The notes under the pieces are model-generated. The model was not told where the DNA came from and did no database searches. It saw nothing but the letters and a program-made list of their open reading frames with translations. This document shows positions 17,832-27,246 of a stretch of DNA of 64,000 bases, one piece after another (the stretch's first letter is position 1; the number at the start of each line of letters is the position of its first letter). A program made the translations under genes and the position numbers. Source of the stretch: Zooshikella harenae (GTDB taxonomy: Bacteria; Pseudomonadota; Gammaproteobacteria; Pseudomonadales; Zooshikellaceae); NCBI RefSeq assembly GCF_018837975.1, contig NZ_JAGSOY010000019.1:17510-81509 (forward strand), read 5' to 3'.

Positions 17832-19262
17832 TCAATTTGGTATCGTCTTCTTCTCACATATCACAGCTAATTCCAATAATGGTTTAACATGATTACAAAC
17901 AAAAATAATATGATGCCTAGCTTTTAACATCAGGCTATATAAGTCAAAACGCTTTTGCTGATATACTGTTTCACATAACGCTTTATATCGCACTTCGGGA
18001 GGCCGACGAAACTTCCAAAACTGCTGTACACCAAGCACAATAATCACATCGGCTTCTAGTCCTGCCAAATTAGAGGTTAAGCTAAATAAGAGTTTAGGTT
18101 GCGTCTCTTCATGGTAATTATGATAGCTTTCAGTAACAACAAGTGTCTGAATATATTTTGACCAATAATCGTTAAGTTTTTTCAATAACCACCCCTGATG
18201 GGAAACAATAAGCAGTGTGTTTACTTCAGAGGAAGAAAGTAATTCTTTGATTAGCTTATGAGTCAAATTTATTTCTTCTACAATATTTCTTACAGAATAC
18301 AACCACGGACGCCGACCACTTCCTTTTAGATCCACAACCCTTAATGCTGGCTTACCCAAGTTTAATAGCCCCCCCAAACGCAAAGCCGAGCGAACTTGCA
18401 GTTTCGATGATCGTAGCTGTGATGATAACACGATATTTTCGGTTAGATTTACACCTAAGCGCTGTTGATCACTATGATTAATTGAGTACGCGCTTGACAA
18501 TATGACAGATGAAGCGGATTGGATTAAGTGCTTAATCATTTCCCGCTGAAGGGGACCTGCTAAGTGAATATCATCAATAATCAGTAAACGACTAGAAATA
18601 GCAGAACTAGCATAAGCTTTTTTTAACAAAATAAGCCTGTCATCTACATCAATTCGGTAAGCCTTCTTTCGCAGTAACTGCTGATAACTAGCATACACAT
18701 TGAGAATGAATGCACGTTCTTGAGTGGTTAATGTCTGCAACCACAACATGATATGCTGATTTAGCTCTTCATCAGCAAAAGATAACTGCTTTACCCAACG
18801 TAGTAATACACTCAACCACTCTAACTGCTGTGTTTCTGTTTTTTTTCCTGAAGTCAGAATACTTTCATATATCAGCTGTATACGTTCACCTTCAGACACT
18901 ACTTTCGGTAATGGCGCTAAAAGTAATGAGTCTAATGTATGACAGCAATTGAGATAGTGTCCCCCACTCTTTTGTATTTTGTTTTGTAGTTGCCAACAAC
19001 TATACGAGTTGGCCGAAATAACAACAATATCCTTTTCCAACCACCTCTGTTTCTCCAACTCAGTAATCAAATGAGCCAGTAGTGATGTTTTACCCGTACC
19101 ACTGATACCTAAGACTCCTACAGCTTGTGCAGCATGTTTTACCTTATCCAATAAAACATGTAACCACTGAACGTAGTCACTATATTTGGAGAATTCAGAA
19201 TAATCTATAGCCCCACTGGAATTCGTCAATGAGTGAACTGGTACAGTAAGATCATTATGCAT
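17832..19262 (-). CDS. Divergent UvrD/Rep-like superfamily 1 NTPase
   Basis: 476 residues. Walker A is GISGTGKTSLL (about residues 51-60) and Walker B is RLLIIDDIH. Near the C-terminus LAGLEADVIIVLG resembles motif V of UvrD-like helicases and LYSLMLKARHHIIFV resembles motif VI with its arginine finger. The helicase DExQ box is replaced by DDIH, and the accessory 1B/2B regions appear very short, so the protein is smaller than UvrD (about 720). Inference: a compact SF1 helicase-like ATPase, possibly no longer a helicase. It is flanked by long gene-poor DNA on its 3' side, with no partner gene. Confidence 0.65.
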   Translation of the reverse strand: MHNDLTVPVHSLTNSSGAIDYSEFSKYSDYVQWLHVLLDKVKHAAQAVGVLGISGTGKTSLLAHLITELEKQRWLEKDIVVISANSYSCWQLQNKIQKSGGHYLNCCHTLDSLLLAPLPKVVSEGERIQLIYESILTSGKKTETQQLEWLSVLLRWVKQLSFADEELNQHIMLWLQTLTTQERAFILNVYASYQQLLRKKAYRIDVDDRLILLKKAYASSAISSRLLIIDDIHLAGPLQREMIKHLIQSASSVILSSAYSINHSDQQRLGVNLTENIVLSSQLRSSKLQVRSALRLGGLLNLGKPALRVVDLKGSGRRPWLYSVRNIVEEINLTHKLIKELLSSSEVNTLLIVSHQGWLLKKLNDYWSKYIQTLVVTESYHNYHEETQPKLLFSLTSNLAGLEADVIIVLGVQQFWKFRRPPEVRYKALCETVYQQKRFDLYSLMLKARHHIIFVCNHVKPLLELAVICEKKTIPN

Positions 19263-19570
19263 TGTTTTGATTCTCAGTTCCTCATTGACACTAAATGCTT
19301 TAAACCTAATATAAAAAGAATTCTAGGTTAGTAACCATTGCCATAGCATCCTACACTTGTTTTACATTTTATCATGTCTTAATTAGGTGAAGACTAATAA
19401 GCACTTCATACTATTGACATGAAAATGCTATTTAAATGCTATTTGCGTTAGCTAAATAGCTTTGCTTTGCTTAAACGTATGCGATTCAAAAAAATGACAA
19501 AAATTCCCCGATCACATAAGTTGATCTCGTTTAAGTCCTACAAATGCTGGTTGGAAAGGGAGTTTAACCA
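19263..19570. other. Divergent intergenic region with candidate promoter for the opine-type dehydrogenase
   Basis: About 310 bases between divergent genes, holding the promoter and repeats listed separately at 19414-19460. Confidence 0.5.
19414..19460 (+). promoter_or_regulatory. Candidate promoter with tandem operator-like repeats
   Basis: A consensus -35 box TTGACA stands at 19414-19419. Two exact copies of AAATGCTATTT follow back to back (19423-19433 and 19434-19444), overlapping where the -10 should be. The inverted half AAATAGC comes at 19454-19460. This arrangement suggests a repressor site over the promoter of the dehydrogenase gene at 19571. The -10 itself (TGCTAT, 17-base spacing) is weak. 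Confidence 0.45.
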
Positions 19571-20665
19571 ATGAAAGTAGCTGTTATGGGCGCCGGTGGT
19601 GGTGGCGTTGCACTTGCAAGTCACCTTGCCCAGCTGGGCTTCCAAACTGCCCTATATGCCCCACCTGAACACGCCAAGAATGCTTATGCTATTTCAGAGC
19701 AACAGGGTGAAATCCATATTACTGGAGACCACCCCCAGACCTGTAAAGTTGACTTAGTCACACTTGATATAAGACAGGCCGTTCATGGCGCAGACGTCAT
19801 TTTCATGATTGTTCCAGCCTTTGGCCAGGAAGCACTCTTTGAAAATATGCTCCCTTTTTTAGTTGACGAGCAAGTCATCGCTGTAATGCCAGGTAACTTT
19901 GCTACCTATCCTCTGCAGTCCATGCTCGAAAAAATTCGTCCTACGCTAGATATTACATTGGTCGAAAGCTCCTCATTACTGCATGTTGCCGAAATAGAAG
20001 AACCAGGTACTGTACATATAGCATCTCAGCATAAAAACCTGCTAGAGTTCAGCGTCTACCCTGAATACCAAACAAAAAAAGCACAGGCACTTTTACAACA
20101 ATGCATGCCTGAAACTCACATAAAAACTGTCAACAGTTACTTAGCCATTGGTTTAAATTCGCCAAATGGAATTGTTCACCCAACCCTAACGATTCTCAAT
20201 TGTGGCTATATTGAAAGCACTCATGGTGAATTCTATTTTTATAAAGATGGAATGACGCCTGCCGTTTGTAAAATTATTAATACACTCGACAAAGAACGCC
20301 AAGCTATAGGTAAAGCTTATGGCCTAGAATTACCCCCCTTACTTGATATTATTCACCACTACTATGGTATTAATGCATTATCCCTACGGGATTTTGCGCT
20401 AACCTCAGCCGTGCATAATCAGCGTTACAGTGCACCGACCTGTTATAACCATCGGTATATTTCTGAAGATGTCCCTTATCTCTTAGTACCCTGGCTCTCA
20501 CTTGCCAAAGCGGCTAATGTAAATACGCCTATTCTGAAAAGTATTATTGGTATTGCCTCAGAACTGGTAGATTGCAACTTTGTGAAAAAAGGTCGATTAA
20601 TCAGTCATTATCTGCCCTCTCAACCCGTCATCCCTCTTCACCTAAATAGCCAACAAGCCGTATAA
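19571..20665 (+). CDS. Opine/octopine dehydrogenase family protein
   Basis: 364 residues. The Rossmann motif GAGGGGVALASHLA begins at residue 7 and binds NAD(P)H. The C-terminal helical domain has the octopine/nopaline dehydrogenase signature around NSPNGIVHPTLTILN, with the probable catalytic His in NGIVHP. The family reductively joins an amino acid and a keto acid to make opines; relatives make staphylopine-type metallophores. No nicotianamine-synthase-like CntL or exporter is adjacent, so a metallophore role is not supported here. It has a strong ribosome site (GGAAAGGGAG) and appears to be a single gene. Confidence 0.85.
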   Translation: MKVAVMGAGGGGVALASHLAQLGFQTALYAPPEHAKNAYAISEQQGEIHITGDHPQTCKVDLVTLDIRQAVHGADVIFMIVPAFGQEALFENMLPFLVDEQVIAVMPGNFATYPLQSMLEKIRPTLDITLVESSSLLHVAEIEEPGTVHIASQHKNLLEFSVYPEYQTKKAQALLQQCMPETHIKTVNSYLAIGLNSPNGIVHPTLTILNCGYIESTHGEFYFYKDGMTPAVCKIINTLDKERQAIGKAYGLELPPLLDIIHHYYGINALSLRDFALTSAVHNQRYSAPTCYNHRYISEDVPYLLVPWLSLAKAANVNTPILKSIIGIASELVDCNFVKKGRLISHYLPSQPVIPLHLNSQQAV

Positions 20666-20842
20666 AGATAACCACTTCACATAACAATCAAAACGATTTA
20701 TCATAGCTGAGGAGAAATAAACCTCTTCAGTTATGTGCTCTATTTCGCTCGAAATAACCCTACTGCGTCCATTTCCCCTATGGAACATAGACTAAAAAAA
20801 GAGCATGTTGTAAAAACCCACTACCGTTACGCTTTTATTTAT

Positions 20843-21460
20843 ATGAAGTCTTTATCTATCTTAGTCATCATAACCAGTATGATGTCTGGATGTGCAATTA
20901 AATCTGACCTGCTACCGACGCGTCCGCCAAAATCACTTGAGCCACAAGTGATGCCAGCGATGACAGTAAGGGTAACTTCGTTTAGTAATGGGCAACTTTC
21001 ACCTCTTGGAGCAGCATACCGCACGAGTAATGATATATACCACCTTGCAAAGTCACTTGGCCTTCCACCAAGTTATAGCCTAAGTCAAACAAGTCCATTC
21101 CAAATAAAACTTACTGTCGATTGGAGTGATTCTCTCCATGAAGAGGGTTCGCTGTGGTTTTACTCTACAGCTATGTTAGGTTGGTTAATCCCAGCAAAAG
21201 TCACATATGCCAGCACACTAACAGCAGAAGTTTTCTATCAAAATAAATTCCTTAAACGTTACCAATACTACGATAAATTCGAAACTTGGTATTTTACACT
21301 TGGCTTTTTAGCTGGCTCATCCCACTACCCAAGACAAGTAAGAAGTGATGTAGAAAGAAATATGTTGCATCATTTAATGCACGACATCCAGCTAGACCAG
21401 AGGCTTTACAAAGAACACTTAACACCCAAACTTATTGCCGAAACCAAGCCTACTGACTAA
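20843..21460 (+). CDS. Lipoprotein of unknown function
   Basis: 205 residues from the ATG at 20843 (MKSLSIL), chosen because it gives a normal lipoprotein signal peptide ending in MMSGC at Cys16. The frame is open to a GTG at 20735, but neither start has a clear ribosome site. A central segment (LWFYSTAMLGWLIPAKVTY) is apolar and could contact the membrane. Many Tyr and Ser residues follow. No known domain recognised. It lies downstream of the opine-type dehydrogenase without evident functional connection. Confidence 0.7.
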   Translation: MKSLSILVIITSMMSGCAIKSDLLPTRPPKSLEPQVMPAMTVRVTSFSNGQLSPLGAAYRTSNDIYHLAKSLGLPPSYSLSQTSPFQIKLTVDWSDSLHEEGSLWFYSTAMLGWLIPAKVTYASTLTAEVFYQNKFLKRYQYYDKFETWYFTLGFLAGSSHYPRQVRSDVERNMLHHLMHDIQLDQRLYKEHLTPKLIAETKPTD

Positions 21461-21556
21461 CTGAAGGCCAATAACATAATTATTTTCTGTGAGACTTACT
21501 AAGTAAAGTAAAACCAGGTAGAAATAGTATCTTTTCAGAAATCTTGGCGGGAAAAT

Positions 21557-21591
21557 TCTGCCAGTCAAATAGTCGTCTTTTTACTGGCAGA
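21557..21591. terminator. Inverted repeat between convergent genes
   Basis: TCTGCCAGT (21557-21565) pairs perfectly with ACTGGCAGA (21583-21591), with a T-rich 17-base loop. It is located between the convergent lipoprotein and membrane-protein genes. There is no T-run after the stem. Confidence 0.45.
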
Positions 21592-21633
21592 TGTTGTTAG
21601 AGGTTAGATAAGAATATTGTTTTTAGAGAGTAT

Positions 21634-22050
21634 CTAGATTAAAGCAATAACAACGACACTTAATAAGGCAGCACCTGCTGCAGTACCAACACAGGCAAAC
21701 TGCCACTGCTGAACAAGCTGTTCTGCTCCATAAACTTGCTTTTCTCGATTTTTATAACTTTGGACCAATTGCGGAATCATATAAAAGCCAGCAAAGAAAA
21801 GGCCTGCTGCCACAGTCACCATGATAACAGCAGCAATAAATACTGGTTTAGATAATAAAAACATGAGAAAAACACAAAGTGTGGATACGGCTCCTAACAC
21901 AGGAAAACCAAAGGGTAAGACTTGCGCTAATAGTAGTTGTTCACGAAGTTCATCATTCAACCGCCAAAAGCACTGAGGTAACAAAACACAAGCAAGTATA
22001 GCGGCTGCTAGCGTCAACAAACTAATAAGGGTAATGATTAAAAACGCCAT
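21634..22050 (-). CDS. Small integral membrane protein, unknown
   Basis: 138 residues with about four apolar segments (residues 3-25, 45-68, 69-92 and 115-138), so an inner-membrane protein. A soluble stretch SYKNREKQVYGAEQLVQQW lies before the last helix. It has a GGAGA ribosome site. No family recognised, and no neighbour suggests a role. Confidence 0.7.
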   Translation of the reverse strand: MAFLIITLISLLTLAAAILACVLLPQCFWRLNDELREQLLLAQVLPFGFPVLGAVSTLCVFLMFLLSKPVFIAAVIMVTVAAGLFFAGFYMIPQLVQSYKNREKQVYGAEQLVQQWQFACVGTAAGAALLSVVVIALI

Positions 22051-22359
22051 GATGAGTCTCCGTGCTCGCTTTCTGCAAACAGCTAACCTGACTTAGCTGT
22101 TATGATGTATCTTAATTATTCGTTTTACTTAATTGATCAATCGAAATAATCTGGTAAGAAGTATCAAAACTGACAGTGAGTATTTTATACACGATTAATG
22201 AAATACAAACTGCTGATCAAGTCTCTATTTCACATTTAAATTGAGAACAACCTTCAAAGGCTTCAGCAAAAGTAGATTTATTTCACAATATATTGATGCT
22301 AGAGTGACTATCCGTGTTTAATCACTCGTAGCACGTTTCAAAAGAAAGGTTAATTATAC
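22051..22359. other. Divergent intergenic region
   Basis: About 310 bases with no gene. It should contain the promoters of the flanking divergent genes; no clear boxes were identified. Confidence 0.4.
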
Positions 22360-23991
22360 ATGCCATCTAACCAAGCTCTTGCAGCTCAGTTATTAGCATC
22401 AGTAGCACAAGAAATTGAACAAGCAGGCGACTCAACAGCACCAGACTGGCGCGCTATTTATTCAATGGGCTGGCGGACACCTGCCGACTTTATCAGTGAG
22501 CTTTTACCCATTGGCTTAGAATCATCTAAGACTTCCCCCTCATCCTCCTATCATAACGAAGCCTTTGAACGACTTCTGTTTGCCAGCTTACTACAGCTGA
22601 TGATTGACATTCGAGAAGGTCGAACCAATGCAGAATCTGGCTGGCAACAAGTTCAACAACAACTTGCAAGTTACATGAGTCATGAAGGTGTCAATGGCGA
22701 GGCCATGATGAGTATTATTGGCCTTCTTGCAAGCCTTGACTTACCAATGGATGAAGAGTTTGTTGAGCAAACTAAAGATTGGCAGTCTGACTACTATTCC
22801 GACAAAGTAGATCACGCCTCAGAACTTGTCACTATGGAGCCTCAAGAAGCCCTTCAACTGTTACTTGATGAAGAAGCAATCCAAACAGAGTACGACTTCT
22901 ATTTATTATTTGCTGAGCAGTTAACCTTTATTCGTGATTCCATATTAGACCCTCTACTCCAGTCATTACTACAAACTCATCATGATGATATTAGAGAGGG
23001 TACGCTACTATTTTTACTTCACAAACAAAAAGAAGTACGACAAACCTTACTTAAGTTACTGCAAACCCCACAGTACCAACGATTAGTGACACCATTAGGA
23101 CTTCGCCGTCTCATTACCATTCGAAACTGGATTGAAAAGTCCGAGCAAGCCACTCTAGACCGCATAATTCGGAACGTCAGAAAACTTGGCACACCCTGTG
23201 CCCAATATGAAGTACCCAAAAAAGCTCATATCGAAAAAGTATTCAGCTCTGCTGTAGATGGGGCTGGAGCCCAATCAATCGTCATTTTATGCAAAGAATA
23301 TGGGCAATACCGACTCATTGGTATTTTGCTTAAAGAAAAACTAGGGATTATTGACGGCTGGTTAACCCCCTTAAGTTCTAAGCGCAGCTGTGAAAACATT
23401 ATTAGTCATTTACGACAGGAAGTGTATACATTACCTATTTCTATTAACTACTTACAAACAGTATTACCTCATTTTTTAGCCTTAAACTCACAGTCAGGCC
23501 AACCGCTCACAGCAGAAGTTTTGATGACGCTAGAATATTGTGGACTGAAGCAATGGCAACCCCAACCACTTGATTATCAAGATATTATGGCTCGCTGGCA
23601 AAAAGAACACCCTGAAATATTCACTCCTAACGCCTTACAGCAAGCTATGCGCAGAAATAAATTATGGGTTGTCAGAAACTTTGATTCGCTGATGTGGTTT
23701 GAAAATGATGCAGACACGGTTAAAAAAGCACAACATGTTTTAGAAGAACAACACGAAGGCCCTTTTGTTAGCTATCTACTTGAGCCATATCGTACAAAAT
23801 GGCAAGCCCGTTTTATTCGGTTAGCATTATGGGCTTTTAATAATAGTCAAAAGCGGGGTCCTAAATGGCAGGATTTTGCCACTCTAAGCTGGGCACTTAG
23901 CAATGACACGCCTTTGGAAAATATTTCAGTTTTTGACTGTATTGCTGCTGAGTCCCTTGCAGTTGCTGAAGATGAATTATATGCTGAGTAG
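22360..23991 (+). CDS. Conserved-looking cytosolic protein of unknown function
   Basis: 543 residues, with no signal peptide or membrane segment, predicted mostly helical and rich in Leu, Gln and Glu. Segments such as LYLLFAEQLTFIRDSILDPLLQSLL and the Trp-rich tail (YRTKWQARFIRLALWAFNNSQ) suggest a helical-repeat protein. No catalytic motif was recognised. It has an AAGG ribosome site. A hairpin overlaps its stop codon, and trmO follows 48 bases later, so the two may be co-transcribed. Function unknown. Confidence 0.75.
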   Translation: MPSNQALAAQLLASVAQEIEQAGDSTAPDWRAIYSMGWRTPADFISELLPIGLESSKTSPSSSYHNEAFERLLFASLLQLMIDIREGRTNAESGWQQVQQQLASYMSHEGVNGEAMMSIIGLLASLDLPMDEEFVEQTKDWQSDYYSDKVDHASELVTMEPQEALQLLLDEEAIQTEYDFYLLFAEQLTFIRDSILDPLLQSLLQTHHDDIREGTLLFLLHKQKEVRQTLLKLLQTPQYQRLVTPLGLRRLITIRNWIEKSEQATLDRIIRNVRKLGTPCAQYEVPKKAHIEKVFSSAVDGAGAQSIVILCKEYGQYRLIGILLKEKLGIIDGWLTPLSSKRSCENIISHLRQEVYTLPISINYLQTVLPHFLALNSQSGQPLTAEVLMTLEYCGLKQWQPQPLDYQDIMARWQKEHPEIFTPNALQQAMRRNKLWVVRNFDSLMWFENDADTVKKAQHVLEEQHEGPFVSYLLEPYRTKWQARFIRLALWAFNNSQKRGPKWQDFATLSWALSNDTPLENISVFDCIAAESLAVAEDELYAE

Positions 23992-24009
23992 CCGCTGTTA
24001 ACGCGGCTA
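23989..24009 (+). terminator. Hairpin overlapping the stop codon, before trmO
   Basis: TAGCCGC (23989-23995) pairs with GCGGCTA (24003-24009) around a seven-base loop. The TAG stop is part of the stem. No T-run follows, so this may be a weak attenuator or an mRNA end structure rather than a full terminator. Confidence 0.4.
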
Positions 24010-24039
24010 ACTGTGCTGATTTAAAACAGGTTTCACTCC

Positions 24040-24798
24040 GTGTCTATTGCCCTCATTCATTTAAAGCCTATTGGTATTATCCATTCCTGTTTCAAACAAA
24101 AATTTGGCATACCACGACAATCAAGGCTAGCTCCAGCAGCAACAGCAGAGCTAGTTCTTTTACCACCATATAATCGAGCAGAAGCCATCAAGGGTCTTGA
24201 GCAATTCTCACATATCTGGATAACGTTCATTTTTCATCAGATTCAAAGTGATGATTGGTTACCCACTATTCGGCCTCCCCGTCTTGGTGGCAAACAACGA
24301 TTAGGCGTTTTTGCCACCCGATCCACACACCGTCCAAACCCTTTAGGACTTTCAGCAGTAAAGCTAGAAGAAATCTGTGTTCAAGACAGTGAAGTTTATT
24401 TAAAACTAAGTGGTGTAGACTTTTTAGATAAAACACCTGTTGTGGATATTAAACCCTATCTGCCTTATGCTGATGTCATTACTGATGCAACCTATGGCTA
24501 TGCTGACCAACCTCTTGATGAGCAATGTCCAAACAAGCTGCAAATTTTATTCACTGCAGATACGCAGCAGTTTTGTGCCGACTATCAAAAACAAACTGGC
24601 CGAGTCCTGGGTTCACTTATTCAACAAATACTCGCTCAAGACCCAAGACCAGCTTATCTACGTAATAAGCCCGTACCAGAGAGCGAACAACCTCGCTACC
24701 ACGGTATATCTCTTTGGGATCTTAATATTCGCTGGTATTACTCCACCGCAGGAATAGTTGTGGATGATATTCAGTTTGTTAATACAGATAATGTATAA
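24040..24798 (+). CDS. trmO: tRNA (t6A37)-N6-methyltransferase
   Basis: Methylates N6-threonylcarbamoyladenosine at position 37 of certain tRNAs with SAM. It shows the TrmO/YaeB/TsaA signature GVFATRSTHRPNPLGLSAVKL and the N-terminal IGIIHSCFKQKFGIPRQ. LDIKPYLPYAD-type residues (VDIKPYLPYADV) and the C-terminal ISLWDLNIRWYY are also family features. GTG start; 252 residues against about 235 for E. coli YaeB. Identification is secure. Confidence 0.93.
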   Translation: MSIALIHLKPIGIIHSCFKQKFGIPRQSRLAPAATAELVLLPPYNRAEAIKGLEQFSHIWITFIFHQIQSDDWLPTIRPPRLGGKQRLGVFATRSTHRPNPLGLSAVKLEEICVQDSEVYLKLSGVDFLDKTPVVDIKPYLPYADVITDATYGYADQPLDEQCPNKLQILFTADTQQFCADYQKQTGRVLGSLIQQILAQDPRPAYLRNKPVPESEQPRYHGISLWDLNIRWYYSTAGIVVDDIQFVNTDNV

Positions 24799-24854
24799 CT
24801 ATACCTAATGCGAAGGGTATACATACACAATACAAGTGTATTGAGGGACATAAC

Positions 24855-25835
24855 ATGCAAGCTATTCGTGTACATCAACATGGTGATACAGATGTATTAC
24901 AAGAACAGGTCACAGACACACCTCAAGTGGCAAAAGGCCAGGTTTTAATCAAAATAATGGCGGCTGGCATTAATCCTGTTGACACCTACATTCGCGCTGG
25001 AAGCAATAATTATACGGCACAATTTCCATACACACCGGGCAAAGATGGCGCTGGTGTTATTGCAACATTAGGCGATGATATTCAACATTTAAACGTTGGT
25101 GATCGGGTCTATTGCACAGGCAGTATTACAGGAACCTGTGCTGAATATGCGTTGTGTGAAATCGCTCAGGTTCATCCATTGCCTGATAACATCACATTTG
25201 CCCAAGGTGCCTGTTTGGGTACTCCCTATACCACTGCCTATCGTGCACTAATTCAAAAGGCTCAGGCTAAACCCGGTGAAACAGTATTAATTCACGGTGC
25301 CTCTGGTGGTGTAGGAACAGCAGCGTTACAAATTGCCAAAGCCCATGGTTTAAAAGTGATTGCCAGTGCTGGCAGTGATTCTGGGAGACAACTGCTTACC
25401 TTATTAGGAGCGGATCATGTCATTGATCATCACCAAGCAGACCATCTGACACTTCTTCCTAAAAATATTATTGGCAAAGGTATTAACATTATTTTAGAAA
25501 TGCTAGCCAATAAAAATTTAGGTCATGATTTGCCAGCACTCGCCTTTAATGGTCGAGTCATTGTGATTGGCAGTCGCGGTGAAGTCAGTATTAATCCTCG
25601 CTTACTGATGGCAAAGGATGCAACGATTATTGGTATGGCACTATTTAATAGCAGCCCAGATGAACTGTCAGAAGCACAAGAGTATTTATTCAGTGGATTA
25701 TCTCAGAGATTGCTGGATCCGGTTGTTCGAGATGTATTTGCTTTAAGCGATACCGCTAAAGCTCATCAAGCCGTTATGCAACCTGGTGCTGCAGGCAATA
25801 TTGTGGTTACCCCCCATGGCAACCACGAAGGCTAA
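24855..25835 (+). CDS. NADPH:quinone reductase (zeta-crystallin-like MDR enzyme)
   Basis: 326-residue medium-chain dehydrogenase/reductase without structural zinc. The N-terminal GroES-like domain includes AAGINPVDTYIRAG and PGKDGAGVI. The Rossmann motif is HGASGGVGTAALQIAKAHG. These match quinone oxidoreductase (QOR) proteins that reduce quinones with NADPH. GAGGG ribosome site. It is convergent with the ABC transporter operon, one base apart, so their 3' ends nearly overlap. Confidence 0.9.
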   Translation: MQAIRVHQHGDTDVLQEQVTDTPQVAKGQVLIKIMAAGINPVDTYIRAGSNNYTAQFPYTPGKDGAGVIATLGDDIQHLNVGDRVYCTGSITGTCAEYALCEIAQVHPLPDNITFAQGACLGTPYTTAYRALIQKAQAKPGETVLIHGASGGVGTAALQIAKAHGLKVIASAGSDSGRQLLTLLGADHVIDHHQADHLTLLPKNIIGKGINIILEMLANKNLGHDLPALAFNGRVIVIGSRGEVSINPRLLMAKDATIIGMALFNSSPDELSEAQEYLFSGLSQRLLDPVVRDVFALSDTAKAHQAVMQPGAAGNIVVTPHGNHEG

Positions 25836-25836
25836 A

Positions 25837-26571
25837 CTAAGCCCCAAGGTGCTCTAAAAATCGTTGCGTACGTGGATCCTTAGGTGACGAGAATAGCTCG
25901 TGGGGTGTACCTTGCTCCACGAGTTCACCATCACTCATAAACCACACTTCACTGGCAAGCTGCTTTGCAAAGCGTAACTCATGAGTCACCACCATCATTG
26001 TCATCTCTTTTTCGGCAAGCTGACGTAGAAGCGTTAAAATATCAGCAACAATTTCAGGATCTAGAGCCGACGTAGGTTCATCCAACAACATGACCTTACT
26101 TTCTGTTGCTAAGGCACGACCAATGCCTACTCGCTGTTGTTGTCCTCCAGATAACATAGCTGGATACACATCATGCTTATCCGCCAATCCCACTTCAGCA
26201 AGAATACTCATAGCTTTTTTTTCAGCCTCAACAAAAGGCATCTTTTTTACCACAAGCAGACTTTCCATAATATTTTGTACTGCAGTTTTATTTTTAAATA
26301 AAGCAAAGTTCTGAAAAACAAAAGATGTATATTGACGCAGTTTTAATACTTGCTGCTTTGTATAATGTTCACTATCAACAGTTAAATCATCAATGGTTAT
26401 ACTGCCAGAAGTTGGCACTTCCAGGTAATTTAAACAACGTAAAAGACTGGACTTTCCTGTACCCGAAGGACCAATAATAGCAATAATGTCCCCCTTTTTA
26501 ATCGAAAAGTTTAAGTCATTAAAAACTGTTTGCATCCCATACGTTTTGCTGAGTCCACTTACCGAAATCAT
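25837..26571 (-). CDS. Polar amino acid ABC transporter, ATP-binding protein
   Basis: 244 residues. Walker A GPSGTGKSSLL, Q-loop FVFQNFALF, signature LSGGQQQRVGIGRAL, Walker B VMLLDEPTSALDPE and the switch His (VVTHE). It belongs to the polar amino acid uptake family (GlnQ/TcyC/YecC type). It lies three bases after the permease and is the last gene of the three-gene operon. Substrate is probably an amino acid, possibly cystine by resemblance of the partner binding protein. Confidence 0.92.
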   Translation of the reverse strand: MISVSGLSKTYGMQTVFNDLNFSIKKGDIIAIIGPSGTGKSSLLRCLNYLEVPTSGSITIDDLTVDSEHYTKQQVLKLRQYTSFVFQNFALFKNKTAVQNIMESLLVVKKMPFVEAEKKAMSILAEVGLADKHDVYPAMLSGGQQQRVGIGRALATESKVMLLDEPTSALDPEIVADILTLLRQLAEKEMTMMVVTHELRFAKQLASEVWFMSDGELVEQGTPHELFSSPKDPRTQRFLEHLGA

Positions 26572-26574
26572 AAT

Positions 26575-27246
26575 CTATCGATACCCCCGGCTTAGCCGCA
26601 CTTCCAACCACTGTTGTCCTTTAGTGCATAACACCACAACAAACCAATACACTAAAGCCACAACTAAATAGCTCTCAAAAAACTTAAAGCTACTCGCAGC
26701 TTCTAACTGTGCTTTTGCCATGATTTCGGCTACGCCCAGCGTAAATGCAAGCGATGTTGATTTAAGCAAATCAATAAAATTATTCATTAGCGGAGGAATC
26801 GCAATGCGTGCTGCCTGTGGCAAAATAATACGACGCATCGCCTGAATTTCAGTTAAACCAATACTTAACGCAGCCTCTCGTTGTGAGGACTCAACACTTA
26901 ATATCGCAGCTCTCATGCTCTCTGCCATATAAGCAGCAAAGTGCAAACTCAATCCGGCAATAGCTGCTTGAAAGGCTGTCATATCTTTTAATGCCGGAAA
27001 TAATTGAGGTAAGCCATAATAAAACAAAAAAAGCTGCACCAATAAAGGTGTGCCCCTGAAAAACGAAATAAAAAGATCGGCTAACCAAACCAGTCCTGAC
27101 CACTTAAAAACTTTTATCAGTGCCAGTAATAACCCTGTTAACAGGGCTATTACCAGCGATATAGCAGCCATACCAAGAGTAATATGCAAATACTTTAGAA
27201 TTATTGGTAGTAACTCTAGTGCATAATGTACATCAAATTGAATCAT
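26575..27246 (-). CDS. Polar amino acid ABC transporter, permease
   Basis: 223 residues with about five membrane segments. The coupling-loop motif EAALSIGLTEIQAMRRIILPQA is the HisMQ-family EAA signature. Overlaps the 3' end of the binding-protein gene by four bases (ATGA), showing translational coupling. Works with the adjacent ATPase and binding protein. Confidence 0.92.
   Translation of the reverse strand: MIQFDVHYALELLPIILKYLHITLGMAAISLVIALLTGLLLALIKVFKWSGLVWLADLFISFFRGTPLLVQLFLFYYGLPQLFPALKDMTAFQAAIAGLSLHFAAYMAESMRAAILSVESSQREAALSIGLTEIQAMRRIILPQAARIAIPPLMNNFIDLLKSTSLAFTLGVAEIMAKAQLEAASSFKFFESYLVVALVYWFVVVLCTKGQQWLEVRLSRGYR

Noticed and set aside
19571..20665. Opine-type dehydrogenase as part of a staphylopine-like metallophore cluster
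   Set aside because: No nicotianamine-synthase-like gene or exporter beside it.
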